Shown here: piece after piece, positions 26,073 to 33,972 of the stretch
Position numbering within the stretch: position 1 is the stretch's first letter
Layout of the letters: the number at the start of each line of letters is the position of its first letter
Assembly: GCA_023146255.1 (NCBI GenBank)
Contig: JAGLCJ010000004.1
Coordinates: forward strand, 107,845 to 171,844
Direction: 5' to 3'
Origin: Alcanivoracaceae bacterium
GTDB taxonomy: Bacteria; Pseudomonadota; Gammaproteobacteria; Pseudomonadales; Alcanivoracaceae
Length of the DNA: 64,000 nucleotides
The notes under the pieces: model-generated
What the model saw: the letters and a program-made list of their open reading frames with translations, nothing else
Databases searched by the model: none
What the model was told of the DNA's origin: nothing
Made by a program: the position numbers and the translations under genes

Positions 26073-26480
26073 AGCTTGCTCCTTGTTCGTTGCGGGCCCT
26101 GAGGGGGCGCCGGGATTTCAGAAGGCGCGCAGTATAGCCACGGGGCAGGGCAGTGACCACTTTGCGCGACGCATTGTCGGGCGTCATTGCGGTCAATCCC
26201 GGCTGAAACCGGAGCACGGCACGGCACTGGTTAAAAACACTGATTCAAACGATCGTTTGGATTATCCCCGTCGAACTGGTTGATTTTCAAGGAAATCGGC
26301 TGACCGGTGCGTCATCGACGTGGCCAAAACGTGAATTCTATTTGCAGCAAAATCATACGCTTGGCGCTTTTCGGCCTATTGACCTCGGCGGGGACTGCCG
26401 TCACCATACCGCGTCTTTCGTGGGGGGTGCCCCGCCGCCCCCTGTCCCGACCATACCAACGGAACAAACCCGAGGCTTCT
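26073..26480. other. Divergent etfD / etfBA control region
   Basis: This 408-base gap contains no credible gene. It holds a palindrome at 26246-26259 and presumably promoters for both directions. An open frame extends etfB upstream to 26307, but its codons lack family likeness and the ATG at 26481 fits EtfB. Confidence 0.7.
26246..26259. promoter_or_regulatory. PsrA-like operator
   Basis: CAAACGATCGTTTG is a perfect 14-bp palindrome of the form CAAAC-N4-GTTTG, the motif bound by PsrA of Pseudomonas. PsrA represses fatty-acid degradation genes, including etf genes, until long-chain fatty acids are present. The site lies between etfD and etfBA. Confidence 0.65.
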
Positions 26481-27230
26481 ATGAAGGTTCTTGTACCGAT
26501 CAAGCGCGTCGTTGATTACAACGTCAAGGTGCGCGTCAAGGCTGATAACAGCGGCGTCGAACTCGCCAACGTCAAAATGGCCATGAACCCGTTCTGCGAA
26601 ATCGCCGTCGAAGAGGCCGTGCGCCTGAAAGAGAAAGGCGTCGTGACCGAAATCGTCGCTGTGACCGTCGGCTCCAAGGCCGCTCAGGAACAGCTGCGTA
26701 CTGCCATGGCCCTCGGTGCCGACCGCGCGATCCTGATCGAAACCGAAGAAGACGCCCAGCCGTTGGCGATTGCCAAAGCGCTGAAGGCCATCGTCGAGAA
26801 AGAGCAGCCGCAGCTGGTTATCCTCGGCAAGCAGGCCATTGATGGCGACAATAGCCAGACCGGCCAGATGCTGGCCGCACTGACCGGCATGGGTCAGGGC
26901 ACCTTCGCCTCGGAAGTCAGTGTAGAAGGCGACAAGGTCAAGGTTACCCGTGAGGTTGACGGTGGTTTCCAGACCGTTGAGCTGAAGCTGCCGGCGGTGA
27001 TCACCACCGACTTGCGTCTGAACGAGCCGCGCTACGCTTCCCTGCCGAACATCATGAAAGCCAAGAAGAAGCCGCTGGACACCGTGTCCGGAGCAGATCT
27101 GGGCGTTGATTTCGCGCCGCGCACCAAGACCCTGAAAGTAGAAGCACCGGCAGCCCGTTCTGCTGGTATCAAGGTGGCTTCCGTCGAGGAGCTGGTCAGC
27201 AAACTCAAAAACGAAGCGAAGGTGATCTGA
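26481..27230 (+). CDS. etfB: Electron transfer flavoprotein beta subunit
   Basis: The 249-residue product begins MKVLVPIKRVVDYNVKV, the standard EtfB start. NPFCEIAVEEAVRLKEKG, ALGADRAILIE and LGKQAIDGDNSQTGQMLAAL are conserved AMP-binding and subunit-contact segments, and LRLNEPRYASLPNIMKAKKK is the recognition loop that contacts acyl-CoA dehydrogenases. EtfB binds AMP and pairs with EtfA, which holds the FAD. One base separates its stop from the etfA start. CGAGG precedes the ATG. Confidence 0.97.
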   Translation: MKVLVPIKRVVDYNVKVRVKADNSGVELANVKMAMNPFCEIAVEEAVRLKEKGVVTEIVAVTVGSKAAQEQLRTAMALGADRAILIETEEDAQPLAIAKALKAIVEKEQPQLVILGKQAIDGDNSQTGQMLAALTGMGQGTFASEVSVEGDKVKVTREVDGGFQTVELKLPAVITTDLRLNEPRYASLPNIMKAKKKPLDTVSGADLGVDFAPRTKTLKVEAPAARSAGIKVASVEELVSKLKNEAKVI

Positions 27231-27231
27231 C

Positions 27232-28161
27232 ATGGGCATCCTCGTCTACGCAGAACATGACAACAGCACCATCAAGGGCGCAACCCTGAACGTGGTTACT
27301 GCTGCAGCAAAAATCGGTGGCGACATTACCGTTCTGGTTGCTGGCAAGGGTTGCGGCGCTGCCGCTGAAGCGGCGGCGAAAATCGCTGGCGTCAGCAAAG
27401 TTCTGGTTGCCGACAATGACGCTTACAGCCACCAGCTGGCTGAGAACGTTGCTGATCTGGTTGCCGAGCTGGGCAAGGGCTACAGCCACATCCTGATTCC
27501 GGCCACCACCACCGGCAAGAACTTCGCTCCGCGTGTTGCCGCATTGCTGGATGCCGAGCAGATCTCCGAAATCATCACGGTAGAGTCCGCTGACACCTTC
27601 AAGCGTCCGATCTATGCCGGTAACGCCATCGCTACCGTGCAGAGCAGCGACAGCGTGAAAGTGATCACCGTGCGTGCCACCGGTTTTGACGCCGCTGCTG
27701 CAGAAGGCGGTTCTGCTTCTGTTGAAGCCGTTGATGTTGCCAAGGACGCCGGCGTTTCCAGCTTTGTCAGCGAAGAGCTGGCCAAGTCTGACCGTCCGGA
27801 GCTGACCGCTGCCAAGATCGTTATCTCTGGCGGCCGCGGCATGCAGAACGGCGACAACTTCGAGATGCTGTACAAGGTAGCTGACAAGCTGGGTGCTGCC
27901 GTTGGTGCATCCCGTGCAGCTGTCGATGCTGGCTTTGTACCGAACGACATGCAGGTCGGTCAGACCGGCAAGATCGTTGCTCCGCAGCTGTACATTGCTG
28001 TCGGTATCTCCGGTGCGATTCAGCATCTGGCTGGTATGAAAGACTCGAAAGTGATCGTGGCAATCAACAAGGACGAAGAAGCGCCGATCTTCCAGGTGGC
28101 TGATTACGGTCTGGTTGCGGATCTGTTCGAAGCAATCCCGGAGCTGGACAAGCAGATCTGA
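27232..28161 (+). CDS. etfA: Electron transfer flavoprotein alpha subunit
   Basis: A 309-residue EtfA. The N-terminal domain begins MGILVYAEHDNSTIKGATLN. The C-terminal FAD domain carries VISGGRGMQNGDNFEMLYKV, GASRAAVDAGFVPNDMQVGQ, TGKIVAPQLYIAVGISGAIQ and HLAGMKDSKVIVAINKDEEA, all diagnostic. Together with EtfB it collects electrons from several acyl-CoA dehydrogenases and delivers them to EtfD. A strong terminator follows 17 bases after the stop. Confidence 0.97.
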   Translation: MGILVYAEHDNSTIKGATLNVVTAAAKIGGDITVLVAGKGCGAAAEAAAKIAGVSKVLVADNDAYSHQLAENVADLVAELGKGYSHILIPATTTGKNFAPRVAALLDAEQISEIITVESADTFKRPIYAGNAIATVQSSDSVKVITVRATGFDAAAAEGGSASVEAVDVAKDAGVSSFVSEELAKSDRPELTAAKIVISGGRGMQNGDNFEMLYKVADKLGAAVGASRAAVDAGFVPNDMQVGQTGKIVAPQLYIAVGISGAIQHLAGMKDSKVIVAINKDEEAPIFQVADYGLVADLFEAIPELDKQI

Positions 28162-28178
28162 TCTGCTTCTCTTGCTTA

Positions 28179-28213
28179 ACAAAAAGCCCGGCCTTTGTGC
28201 CGGGCTTTTTGTT
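28179..28213 (+). terminator. Terminator of etfBA
   Basis: ACAAAAAGCCCGGC, a short loop and GCCGGGCTTTTTGT form a strong stem followed by T residues. Confidence 0.95.
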
Positions 28214-28259
28214 GCGGTGAGTTTGGTAGTGAGCCTGTCTTTGCGGACAGTTTGGGCTT

Positions 28260-28402
28260 GGCAGTGAACTTCTCCGGCTTGAGAGCCTGTCAGGGGTTGC
28301 CGGGACACGCCGTGAATACGTCCCTGTAGGCTTGTGTTCGACATCCCTGTCTCACACAGTCCCGTCAACCCCTGACAGGCTCTCAAGCCTCACATCCTGC
28401 TG
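28260..28402 (+). repeat. Hairpin element A3
   Basis: Arms 28278-28306 and 28359-28387 pair at 28 of 29 positions around a 52-base A core. The core differs from A1 at five positions clustered near TACGTCCCTGTAG, where it is identical to the B cores. Flanks are GGCAGTGAACTTCTCCGG and CCTCACATCCTGCTG. Confidence 0.85.
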
Positions 28403-28506
28403 TTTACAACTATCTCCTCTTTTCGTTTTTCTTGGTCTCTCTTTATTTTTTCGTGTTTTTTGCTCCACCCCTAACTCGCGGTGGTACGGTCTTTCCGTTA
28501 GGCGTG

Positions 28507-28581
28507 AACGCCACCACATCCGTAGGGTGACTTCAAGTGCAGCGAAGCGGAACGGTCAGCCCGGAGGATGTGGTGGCGGTT
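28507..28581. repeat. Inverted repeat with a GTAGGGTG core
   Basis: AACGCCACCACATCC at 28507-28521 pairs with GGATGTGGTGGCGGTT at 28566-28581, with one bulged base. The 44-base interior starts CGTAGGGTGACTTCAAG. It differs from the A/B elements but has the same plan of long arms around a core. Confidence 0.7.
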
Positions 28582-28611
28582 GCGCCCCGGCACGATAGTG
28601 AAGTTAATCCG

Positions 28612-28709
28612 CTTTCAGCTTTCAGCTTTCAGCTTTCAGCTTTCAGCTTTCAGCTTTCAGCTTTCAGCTTTTAGCTTTTAGCTTTTAGCTTTTAGCTTCT
28701 AGCTTCTAG
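28612..28709. repeat. Heptanucleotide tandem array, 14 units
   Basis: Eight CTTTCAG units are followed by four CTTTTAG and two CTTCTAG, 98 bp without interruption. It ends four bases before the stop codon of the convergently read sugar dehydrogenase gene. Variants are grouped in blocks, as expected from expansion by slippage. Confidence 0.95.
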
Positions 28710-28712
28710 GGT

Positions 28713-29837
28713 TTAAGGTTTTAACCGAAGCAAAGCACCATCCGACGCATCAGTAAGAAGGTACAAGAAGCCATCCGGCCCAACCCGCACGTCGCGGATG
28801 CGGGCCATGTCCTCAAGCAGCTTTTCTTCTTCCACTTCCTCAAGGCCATCAAACCGCACCCGCGCCAGATGCTGGCCGGCCAGTGCGCCGACAAACAGAT
28901 CTCCCTGCCACTGCGGAAACACTACGCCCTGATAAAACGCCATGCCGGACGGTGCTATCGAAGGGGTCCACTGTTTAAGAGGCATCTCGATGCCTTCCAT
29001 CTCAGTGCTGCCAATTGTCGGGCCATAGTATTCGCGGCCATAGGTTACCAGCGGCCAGCCGTAGTTTTTGCCCGGAAGAACCTGATTGATCTCATCGCCA
29101 CCGCGCGGACCATGTTCATGCAGCCAGATCTGTTTGCCGTCCGGATGCAGGGCGATGCCCTGCGGATTGCGATGGCCGTAGCTCCAGATCGCTTCATCAA
29201 TATCGTCGTCATTCACGAACGGATTGTCTTTCGGAATGCGGCCGTCGTCATGCAGGCGTAGCACAGTGCCGGCATGATCCCGACCATTCTGGGCACGCTC
29301 ACGTTCACCGCGATCGCCGATGGTGAGGTAAAGATAACCGGCGCGATCAAACAGCATGCGGCCGGCAAAATGCTGCCCGGTGTCGCTGCAGGCGCGGGGG
29401 ACAAAGATCGGTGCGAAATCATGCAGCTTGCCATCGCGGTATTCACCACGGCCGACCACCGTGGTACGGCCGCCTTTATCGCAAGCGGCGGCATAACTCA
29501 GATATACCAGCCGATTGCGGAAAAACTCCGGATGCAGGGCAATATCAAGCAGGCCACCCTGTCCGCCGGCAGCGATGGCGGGCAGACCGGTTATTGGCTG
29601 GGGATCCAGCTTGCCATCGACGACCCGGCGCAGGCGGCCGGGGCGCTCGGTGATCAGCATTTCGCTTTCCGGCAGGAAGGCGACAGACCAGGGGTGCTCC
29701 AGTCCGCTGACCACCGTTTCGATATGGATCGTGACCGGTTGTTCCGCTTCCGTGGAAACTGTCAGGGTAGTCTGATCATCGTTGTTGCAAGCGGACAGCA
29801 AAAGCACCGTAGCGGCACAGAAAGATAATTTTTTCAT
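28713..29837 (-). CDS. PQQ-dependent aldose sugar dehydrogenase lipoprotein
   Basis: A 374-residue protein with a lipoprotein signal ending LLSAC (Cys16). The mature part is a six-bladed propeller of the soluble glucose dehydrogenase / YliI family. Markers are GLEHPWSVAFLPESEMLITER, GRLRRVV, GGQGGLLDIALHPEF, the catalytic His-containing segment near AGRMLFDRAGYLYLTIGDRG, SYGHRNPQGIALHP, and HEHGPRGGDEIN. The family oxidises aldoses with PQQ as cofactor; the exact sugar is not predictable. It ends in TAA next to the heptamer array. The gene upstream on the same strand is an MscS channel, 26 bases away. Confidence 0.92.
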   Translation of the reverse strand: MKKLSFCAATVLLLSACNNDDQTTLTVSTEAEQPVTIHIETVVSGLEHPWSVAFLPESEMLITERPGRLRRVVDGKLDPQPITGLPAIAAGGQGGLLDIALHPEFFRNRLVYLSYAAACDKGGRTTVVGRGEYRDGKLHDFAPIFVPRACSDTGQHFAGRMLFDRAGYLYLTIGDRGERERAQNGRDHAGTVLRLHDDGRIPKDNPFVNDDDIDEAIWSYGHRNPQGIALHPDGKQIWLHEHGPRGGDEINQVLPGKNYGWPLVTYGREYYGPTIGSTEMEGIEMPLKQWTPSIAPSGMAFYQGVVFPQWQGDLFVGALAGQHLARVRFDGLEEVEEEKLLEDMARIRDVRVGPDGFLYLLTDASDGALLRLKP

Positions 29838-29863
29838 GTCGTCGCTCCGTCAGAATTTTCTTG

Positions 29864-30706
29864 TCAGTCCGTCAGGTCCACAGAAGGTTCCGTGGCTTTC
29901 GGGTACGGGCGGAGGATGCCGTATTGCTGGAACAGCAGCGTGACCCGAGTCACCACATCACTCTGGAATTCCTTCTCATAGCGTACATCCAGTACATAGG
30001 CCTTGGTGCGCAGGCGAATACCCAGTGTTCTCGCCACCTCGACCTCCTCAATGGCGAAGCTCACCGGCTTTTTCAGGTAGGCAAAGCGGCTGGTGACGAC
30101 GACTTCCTCGATCAGTTTGCGGGCCTGAGCCAGATCCGCCTGCAGGCTGACGTGAAAGTCCGTGACCACCATCATGTCGAGTTCGCCGGCGTTGCCGGAG
30201 GCGACCACGTCAGTGATAAAGCGGGAATTCGGAATGGTGACCAGATTGTCGTCCAGCGTCACCAGTCGTACGGTGCGCAGACCAATCGAGACAATCTCAC
30301 CGTAGGTATCGCCAAAAGTGACCCGGTCGCCGACCCGGAAAGGCCGGTCGAATAACAGCAGCACCCCGGCCACCAGAGACGCGACCACATCCTTCAGGGC
30401 GAAGCCCAGTGCCACCGCCACGGCGCCACCGGCGGCAATCAGGAATTCCTTCGGCGGCTGCAGCACCCCCACCACCAGACCAATGGTGCCGAATATATAC
30501 AGGGCAAAGCTAAGCAGCGTGGATATCTGCAGGATCAGGAAACGTCGGGTCGGGACTTTCTCCATCAACCGTCCGCTAAAGCGGGTCAGACCTGTATTGA
30601 CGCCCCAGATCAACAGTCCGCCGAAAAACAACAGCACCAGAGTATAGATGTTGAAGATTTCGAACAGCCCGAACAGGTCGTTGATAAGTCCATTGTCATT
30701 ATTCAT
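29864..30706 (-). CDS. MscS-family mechanosensitive ion channel
   Basis: The 280-residue product has an N-terminal TM (about 17-36), further TMs around 55-100, and the pore-lining TM3 with GGAVAVALGFALKDVVASLVAG. The beta domain follows with PFRVGDRVTFGDTYGEIVSIG and LVTIPNSRFITDVV, then an alpha/beta C-terminal domain. It is a small-conductance-type channel of the inner membrane. Its start overlaps the stop of the upstream membrane ATPase gene by eight bases, so coupled translation and physical partnership are likely. Confidence 0.92.
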   Translation of the reverse strand: MNNDNGLINDLFGLFEIFNIYTLVLLFFGGLLIWGVNTGLTRFSGRLMEKVPTRRFLILQISTLLSFALYIFGTIGLVVGVLQPPKEFLIAAGGAVAVALGFALKDVVASLVAGVLLLFDRPFRVGDRVTFGDTYGEIVSIGLRTVRLVTLDDNLVTIPNSRFITDVVASGNAGELDMMVVTDFHVSLQADLAQARKLIEEVVVTSRFAYLKKPVSFAIEEVEVARTLGIRLRTKAYVLDVRYEKEFQSDVVTRVTLLFQQYGILRPYPKATEPSVDLTD

Positions 30707-33080
30707 GCAGCATATTCTTCCTGGCCAGATAGCTGATCACAGTGTGGTACCACAGCGGCATAATGCGATAGCGACCTTCCTCGCTACGCTCCATGAAACC
30801 CGCATCAAGAGCAGACTTCAGGGCATAGCGGACAACGTTCTCCTGCTGGTTGGTCACCTTGATGATTTCTTCAAAGGTCAGATTCTCATGGGTGGCGATG
30901 GCGGCATAGACAAACATCAGTTTTGAGCCAAGCCGCTCCAGCACACCACTGCCAGGTACTTGCGGCAGCCCCACCGTGACGGTGCTGCCGTTGGTGCGGA
31001 TAGAGGTCAGCCACAGTTCCAGTGCGGTCATCGGCACGCCCCGGCAGCTGTCCCAGAGCAGGCTGAAAAAGCGCTGCTCGGCATTGCGCAGATTTCCGGC
31101 ATCCGGGCCACGGGTGGCAAGCAGGATGTCGTCATACTGGATCTTGTAGCCGCTAAGATGATTGCGAGACAGGATCAGCGAACGGATTTCATTCTGGCTC
31201 CAGCGCTTGGCACGAATGGCCGTGCGCATCTGGTATTCACGGCCAAACACATTGCAAAGGTAGGCCCAGCTCTGATTGTTGATCGCGACCACCCAGAAAA
31301 TATTGTTGACGCGGATATTGGTCAGGTTTAGCAGCGTTCTCCAGCCGTCCAGATGGCCGACCTCGGCGAGAAAAAGATTCTGTGCCTCATCAAGCATGAT
31401 GACCGTGGGCTTGCGCTCCTCATCCGTGCGCGCCAGTACCGCCGGGCCATCTGTCAGGTCAACTTCCAGCGTGCCACCGATCAGCTCGTATACCGATTCC
31501 TTATCGGTAGTCTTTGCTGGCACGGAAATGCGATGCACGACAATGTCGGGCATTTCCTTGCTGATGTACTGCTCAAGTCGACTCAGTGCGGAACTCTTGC
31601 CGATACCTTTTTCGCCGGTGACCAGCAGGGTATTTTCGACGGTATGATTTTTCTGCCACGCATCCAGTGGCTTGCGTATTGCTTCAAGCAGGCCGGTATC
31701 GATGACCGGGAACTTGCTGCTGCCATCACCTTCCGGGGTGAACCAGCGTTCATACTGCTCGCTGACTTCCTCCGTACTGATCTCTTCCTCATCCTGCTCC
31801 ACCAGTGATTTGGTTCGCATCCGGAACCAGCGGGCGCTGAGGCTGCGATACCAGTCGAAATCCGCCAGCAGCTGATCCAGATACTGACGTACAAACAGCA
31901 GTAGCTGCAGTGGCAGCAGCAGGGTGGCAAAGAAGATAAACGCTTTTTCGGCAAGCAGCCGATCCAGCACAGGGTCGGCTGCTTCCGGGAGCATGCGCTT
32001 CAGGTTAACCAGATACTCCTGACGCCGAACCCGAAGCAGCGCGGCAAGCACAAACCAGATCACCACCCAGCCAAGCAATTCGGTAATGCGATACAGCAGG
32101 GATGGGCCAATCAGATGGTCAATCAGGTAAAGCACTATCCATGGCCAGATCAGCCAGCGCGCGCGCGCGCGGGCCTGGACAGTCAACTGTTGTGTCTGCT
32201 CACTGCTCAGAAATACCCCGGCACCGCTGCAGATGCGCAGCAACAGCCATTCGCCAATCAGGCACAGCAGACCGTAAATAATGTACAGCTCCGCCAGCGG
32301 CGCCCACCACAGCAGTAATGGCGCATTGCTGCCGGAAAACAGAGCGGTAAAGATGCTCAAGGCAAGCCATAACAGTATCCACGGCGCCAGCGGCGCCAGA
32401 CCGCTGAACACACGCGCCAGTGCCTTGACCCAGCGGCGTTTCGCTGCCCGCTCGACAATCAGGTTGTGCAGATGCAGCAGCAATGCGGTGCTGCGTCTGG
32501 TAACCCGGTGCAGGGCGACAAATGCCGCAATCGCCAGAGCCAGAATCAGCAGTGTACTGAGCAGGTCGCGGTAACGGCTGAAGCCGACGCTGTCATCATC
32601 CAGCCGCGCCTGCCAGCGTTGGCCGATGGTATTCAGAGTGTCGCTGCTGAGCCGGTATTCATAGCGAGCCATGCTCAGCCAGTGAGGGCGGGCATCGCTA
32701 TTGAATAAACCATCCCATAACGAAGTGCGGTTCCAGCTGCGGCGATACTGTCTGGCGAGCTGTTGATCGAGCAGGGTAATGCGCTGTTGTGCGGAGGTGA
32801 CGGCGGCAATTTGCGTTTCGTCTGTCAGGGTGCTGGCCAGCGCCGGCATGTCCTGACGCAGTGCCTGAAGGGAAGCGGCTAGTCTGGCCTGATTCGCCGG
32901 GGCCGAGTCCCGCTCTGCGGAGACCATCGCTTCCCAGCGATCCAGCATGCCATCAAGGCATTCGGCTACCGGCATGCTGCCATTGCTGCAAGGTGGGCCG
33001 TTGTCGTCCGCCTGAGCGGGGCTCAAGCAAAGCGCCAGCAGTAGCAACAGATATCCAGCCAGCGTCCTGCGACAAGCCAT
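30699..33080 (-). CDS. Membrane-embedded AAA-type ATPase linked to an MscS channel
   Basis: The 793-residue product has a signal peptide (1-24), a periplasmic helical domain (about 25-165), several TM helices between about 170 and 420, and a cytosolic ATPase. Walker A is VTGEKGIGKSSAL and Walker B is VIMLDEAQNLFL; the layout resembles ORC/TniB-like AAA proteins. The C terminus (about 715-790) looks like a winged helix, with FEEIIKVTNQQENVVRYAL and MERSEEGRYRIMPLW. A CG repeat at 32157-32171 encodes ARARARW. The product may gate or sense for the overlapping MscS gene. I know no named homologue. Confidence 0.8.
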   Translation of the reverse strand: MACRRTLAGYLLLLLALCLSPAQADDNGPPCSNGSMPVAECLDGMLDRWEAMVSAERDSAPANQARLAASLQALRQDMPALASTLTDETQIAAVTSAQQRITLLDQQLARQYRRSWNRTSLWDGLFNSDARPHWLSMARYEYRLSSDTLNTIGQRWQARLDDDSVGFSRYRDLLSTLLILALAIAAFVALHRVTRRSTALLLHLHNLIVERAAKRRWVKALARVFSGLAPLAPWILLWLALSIFTALFSGSNAPLLLWWAPLAELYIIYGLLCLIGEWLLLRICSGAGVFLSSEQTQQLTVQARARARWLIWPWIVLYLIDHLIGPSLLYRITELLGWVVIWFVLAALLRVRRQEYLVNLKRMLPEAADPVLDRLLAEKAFIFFATLLLPLQLLLFVRQYLDQLLADFDWYRSLSARWFRMRTKSLVEQDEEEISTEEVSEQYERWFTPEGDGSSKFPVIDTGLLEAIRKPLDAWQKNHTVENTLLVTGEKGIGKSSALSRLEQYISKEMPDIVVHRISVPAKTTDKESVYELIGGTLEVDLTDGPAVLARTDEERKPTVIMLDEAQNLFLAEVGHLDGWRTLLNLTNIRVNNIFWVVAINNQSWAYLCNVFGREYQMRTAIRAKRWSQNEIRSLILSRNHLSGYKIQYDDILLATRGPDAGNLRNAEQRFFSLLWDSCRGVPMTALELWLTSIRTNGSTVTVGLPQVPGSGVLERLGSKLMFVYAAIATHENLTFEEIIKVTNQQENVVRYALKSALDAGFMERSEEGRYRIMPLWYHTVISYLARKNMLHE

Positions 33081-33150
33081 GTACTTCCTCCCTTCACCCG
33101 GCCCAGCCGGAATCGACTATGCTGGGGCCATCATAACGCAGGAGCGCACG

Positions 33151-33957
33151 ATGAGAATTCTTGCTTTGTGCCTGATCGCACTGGTCGCACCCTGTTACGG
33201 GACTGAGTCCGTGCGTACCGACCATCTGACCTCGCAGCTTATCAGCCACACTCGCAGTGCCGCCCCCGGTGATCTGTTGATGCTGGGCCTCCTGCTGGAG
33301 CATGACAGTGGTTGGCACACCTATTGGCAGAACCCCGGCGATTCCGGCTTGCCGACGCGGATCAGCCTGACTATCAACGGTGAGCAGCAGCAAAGCGAGA
33401 TTCTCTGGCCGCTGCCAGTGCGTTTTCCGCTTGATGATCAGATGGTCAATTTCGGCTACAAGGGCAGGGTGGTACTGCCGCTGACCGTGCAGATTCCAGC
33501 GGACATAAAGACAGAGGCGTTGCAGATCGAGGCCCGCGCCAGCTGGCTGGTGTGTGAAGACGCCTGCATTCCCGGCAGCGGCGAGTACCGGCTGACCCTG
33601 CCGCTGGCCAGGCAGGCGGCTGTCGACAGCCGCTGGCAGGCCGACTTCGACAGGGCCGCCCGGCGCCAGCCCCGACAACTGCCGGCCGGTAGCCGCTTCG
33701 CGGTCGGCGCGGGTCAGGTCACCCTGCGGATGCCAAAGGCGCTGTTCCCCGGCAAGCCGAAGGGCTGGGTGTTTTTCCCGATTACCCCGGAAGTGGTGCG
33801 TAACAGTCAGGAACCGGTCTGGCGACAGGATGGTCAGGATTGGATGACAGAGCTGGACAGGAACGAATATTTCACCGTCCTGCCGGCACAGTTCGACTGG
33901 CTGCTGGTCCGCGGCGACAGCGGCATCCGCGTCAGCGCCAAGGCGGACACACTTTGA
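33151..33957 (+). CDS. DsbD N-terminal-domain protein (periplasmic thiol-disulfide protein)
   Basis: A 268-residue protein with a signal peptide (1-18). It corresponds to the N-terminal alpha domain of DsbD (DsbD/ScsB type) standing alone: LLEHDSGWHTYWQNPGDSGL, YKGRVVLPLTV, and the redox pair in SWLVCEDACIPGSG (Cys-x3-Cys). It has no membrane or thioredoxin domain, so the electron donor must be elsewhere. The next gene, 15 bases on, encodes a thioredoxin-fold protein and is the likely partner. GGAG precedes ATG 33151. It is divergent from the membrane ATPase gene. Confidence 0.88.
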   Translation: MRILALCLIALVAPCYGTESVRTDHLTSQLISHTRSAAPGDLLMLGLLLEHDSGWHTYWQNPGDSGLPTRISLTINGEQQQSEILWPLPVRFPLDDQMVNFGYKGRVVLPLTVQIPADIKTEALQIEARASWLVCEDACIPGSGEYRLTLPLARQAAVDSRWQADFDRAARRQPRQLPAGSRFAVGAGQVTLRMPKALFPGKPKGWVFFPITPEVVRNSQEPVWRQDGQDWMTELDRNEYFTVLPAQFDWLLVRGDSGIRVSAKADTL

Positions 33958-33972
33958 CCAAGGAGGCACACG

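Larger units (their letters stand above)
28162..28712. other. Long repeat-rich gap between etfA and the sugar dehydrogenase
   Basis: This 551-base gap has a terminator, hairpin element A3, a further inverted repeat and a heptamer array, in that order. Between 28403 and 28500 the DNA is pyrimidine-rich and shows nothing recognisable. No gene is supported. Confidence 0.8.

Noticed and set aside
24663..26102. 479-residue plus-strand frame across etfD
   Set aside because: It is antisense to a full-length, well-conserved ETF-QO and has no domain likeness or start signal.
28612..28709. Possible CRISPR array
   Set aside because: The units are seven bases with no spacers, so it is a simple tandem repeat.
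32157..32171. Alternating CG run as a possible Z-DNA or slippage element
   Set aside because: It encodes an ARARAR stretch within a complete gene, and no regulatory context is visible.
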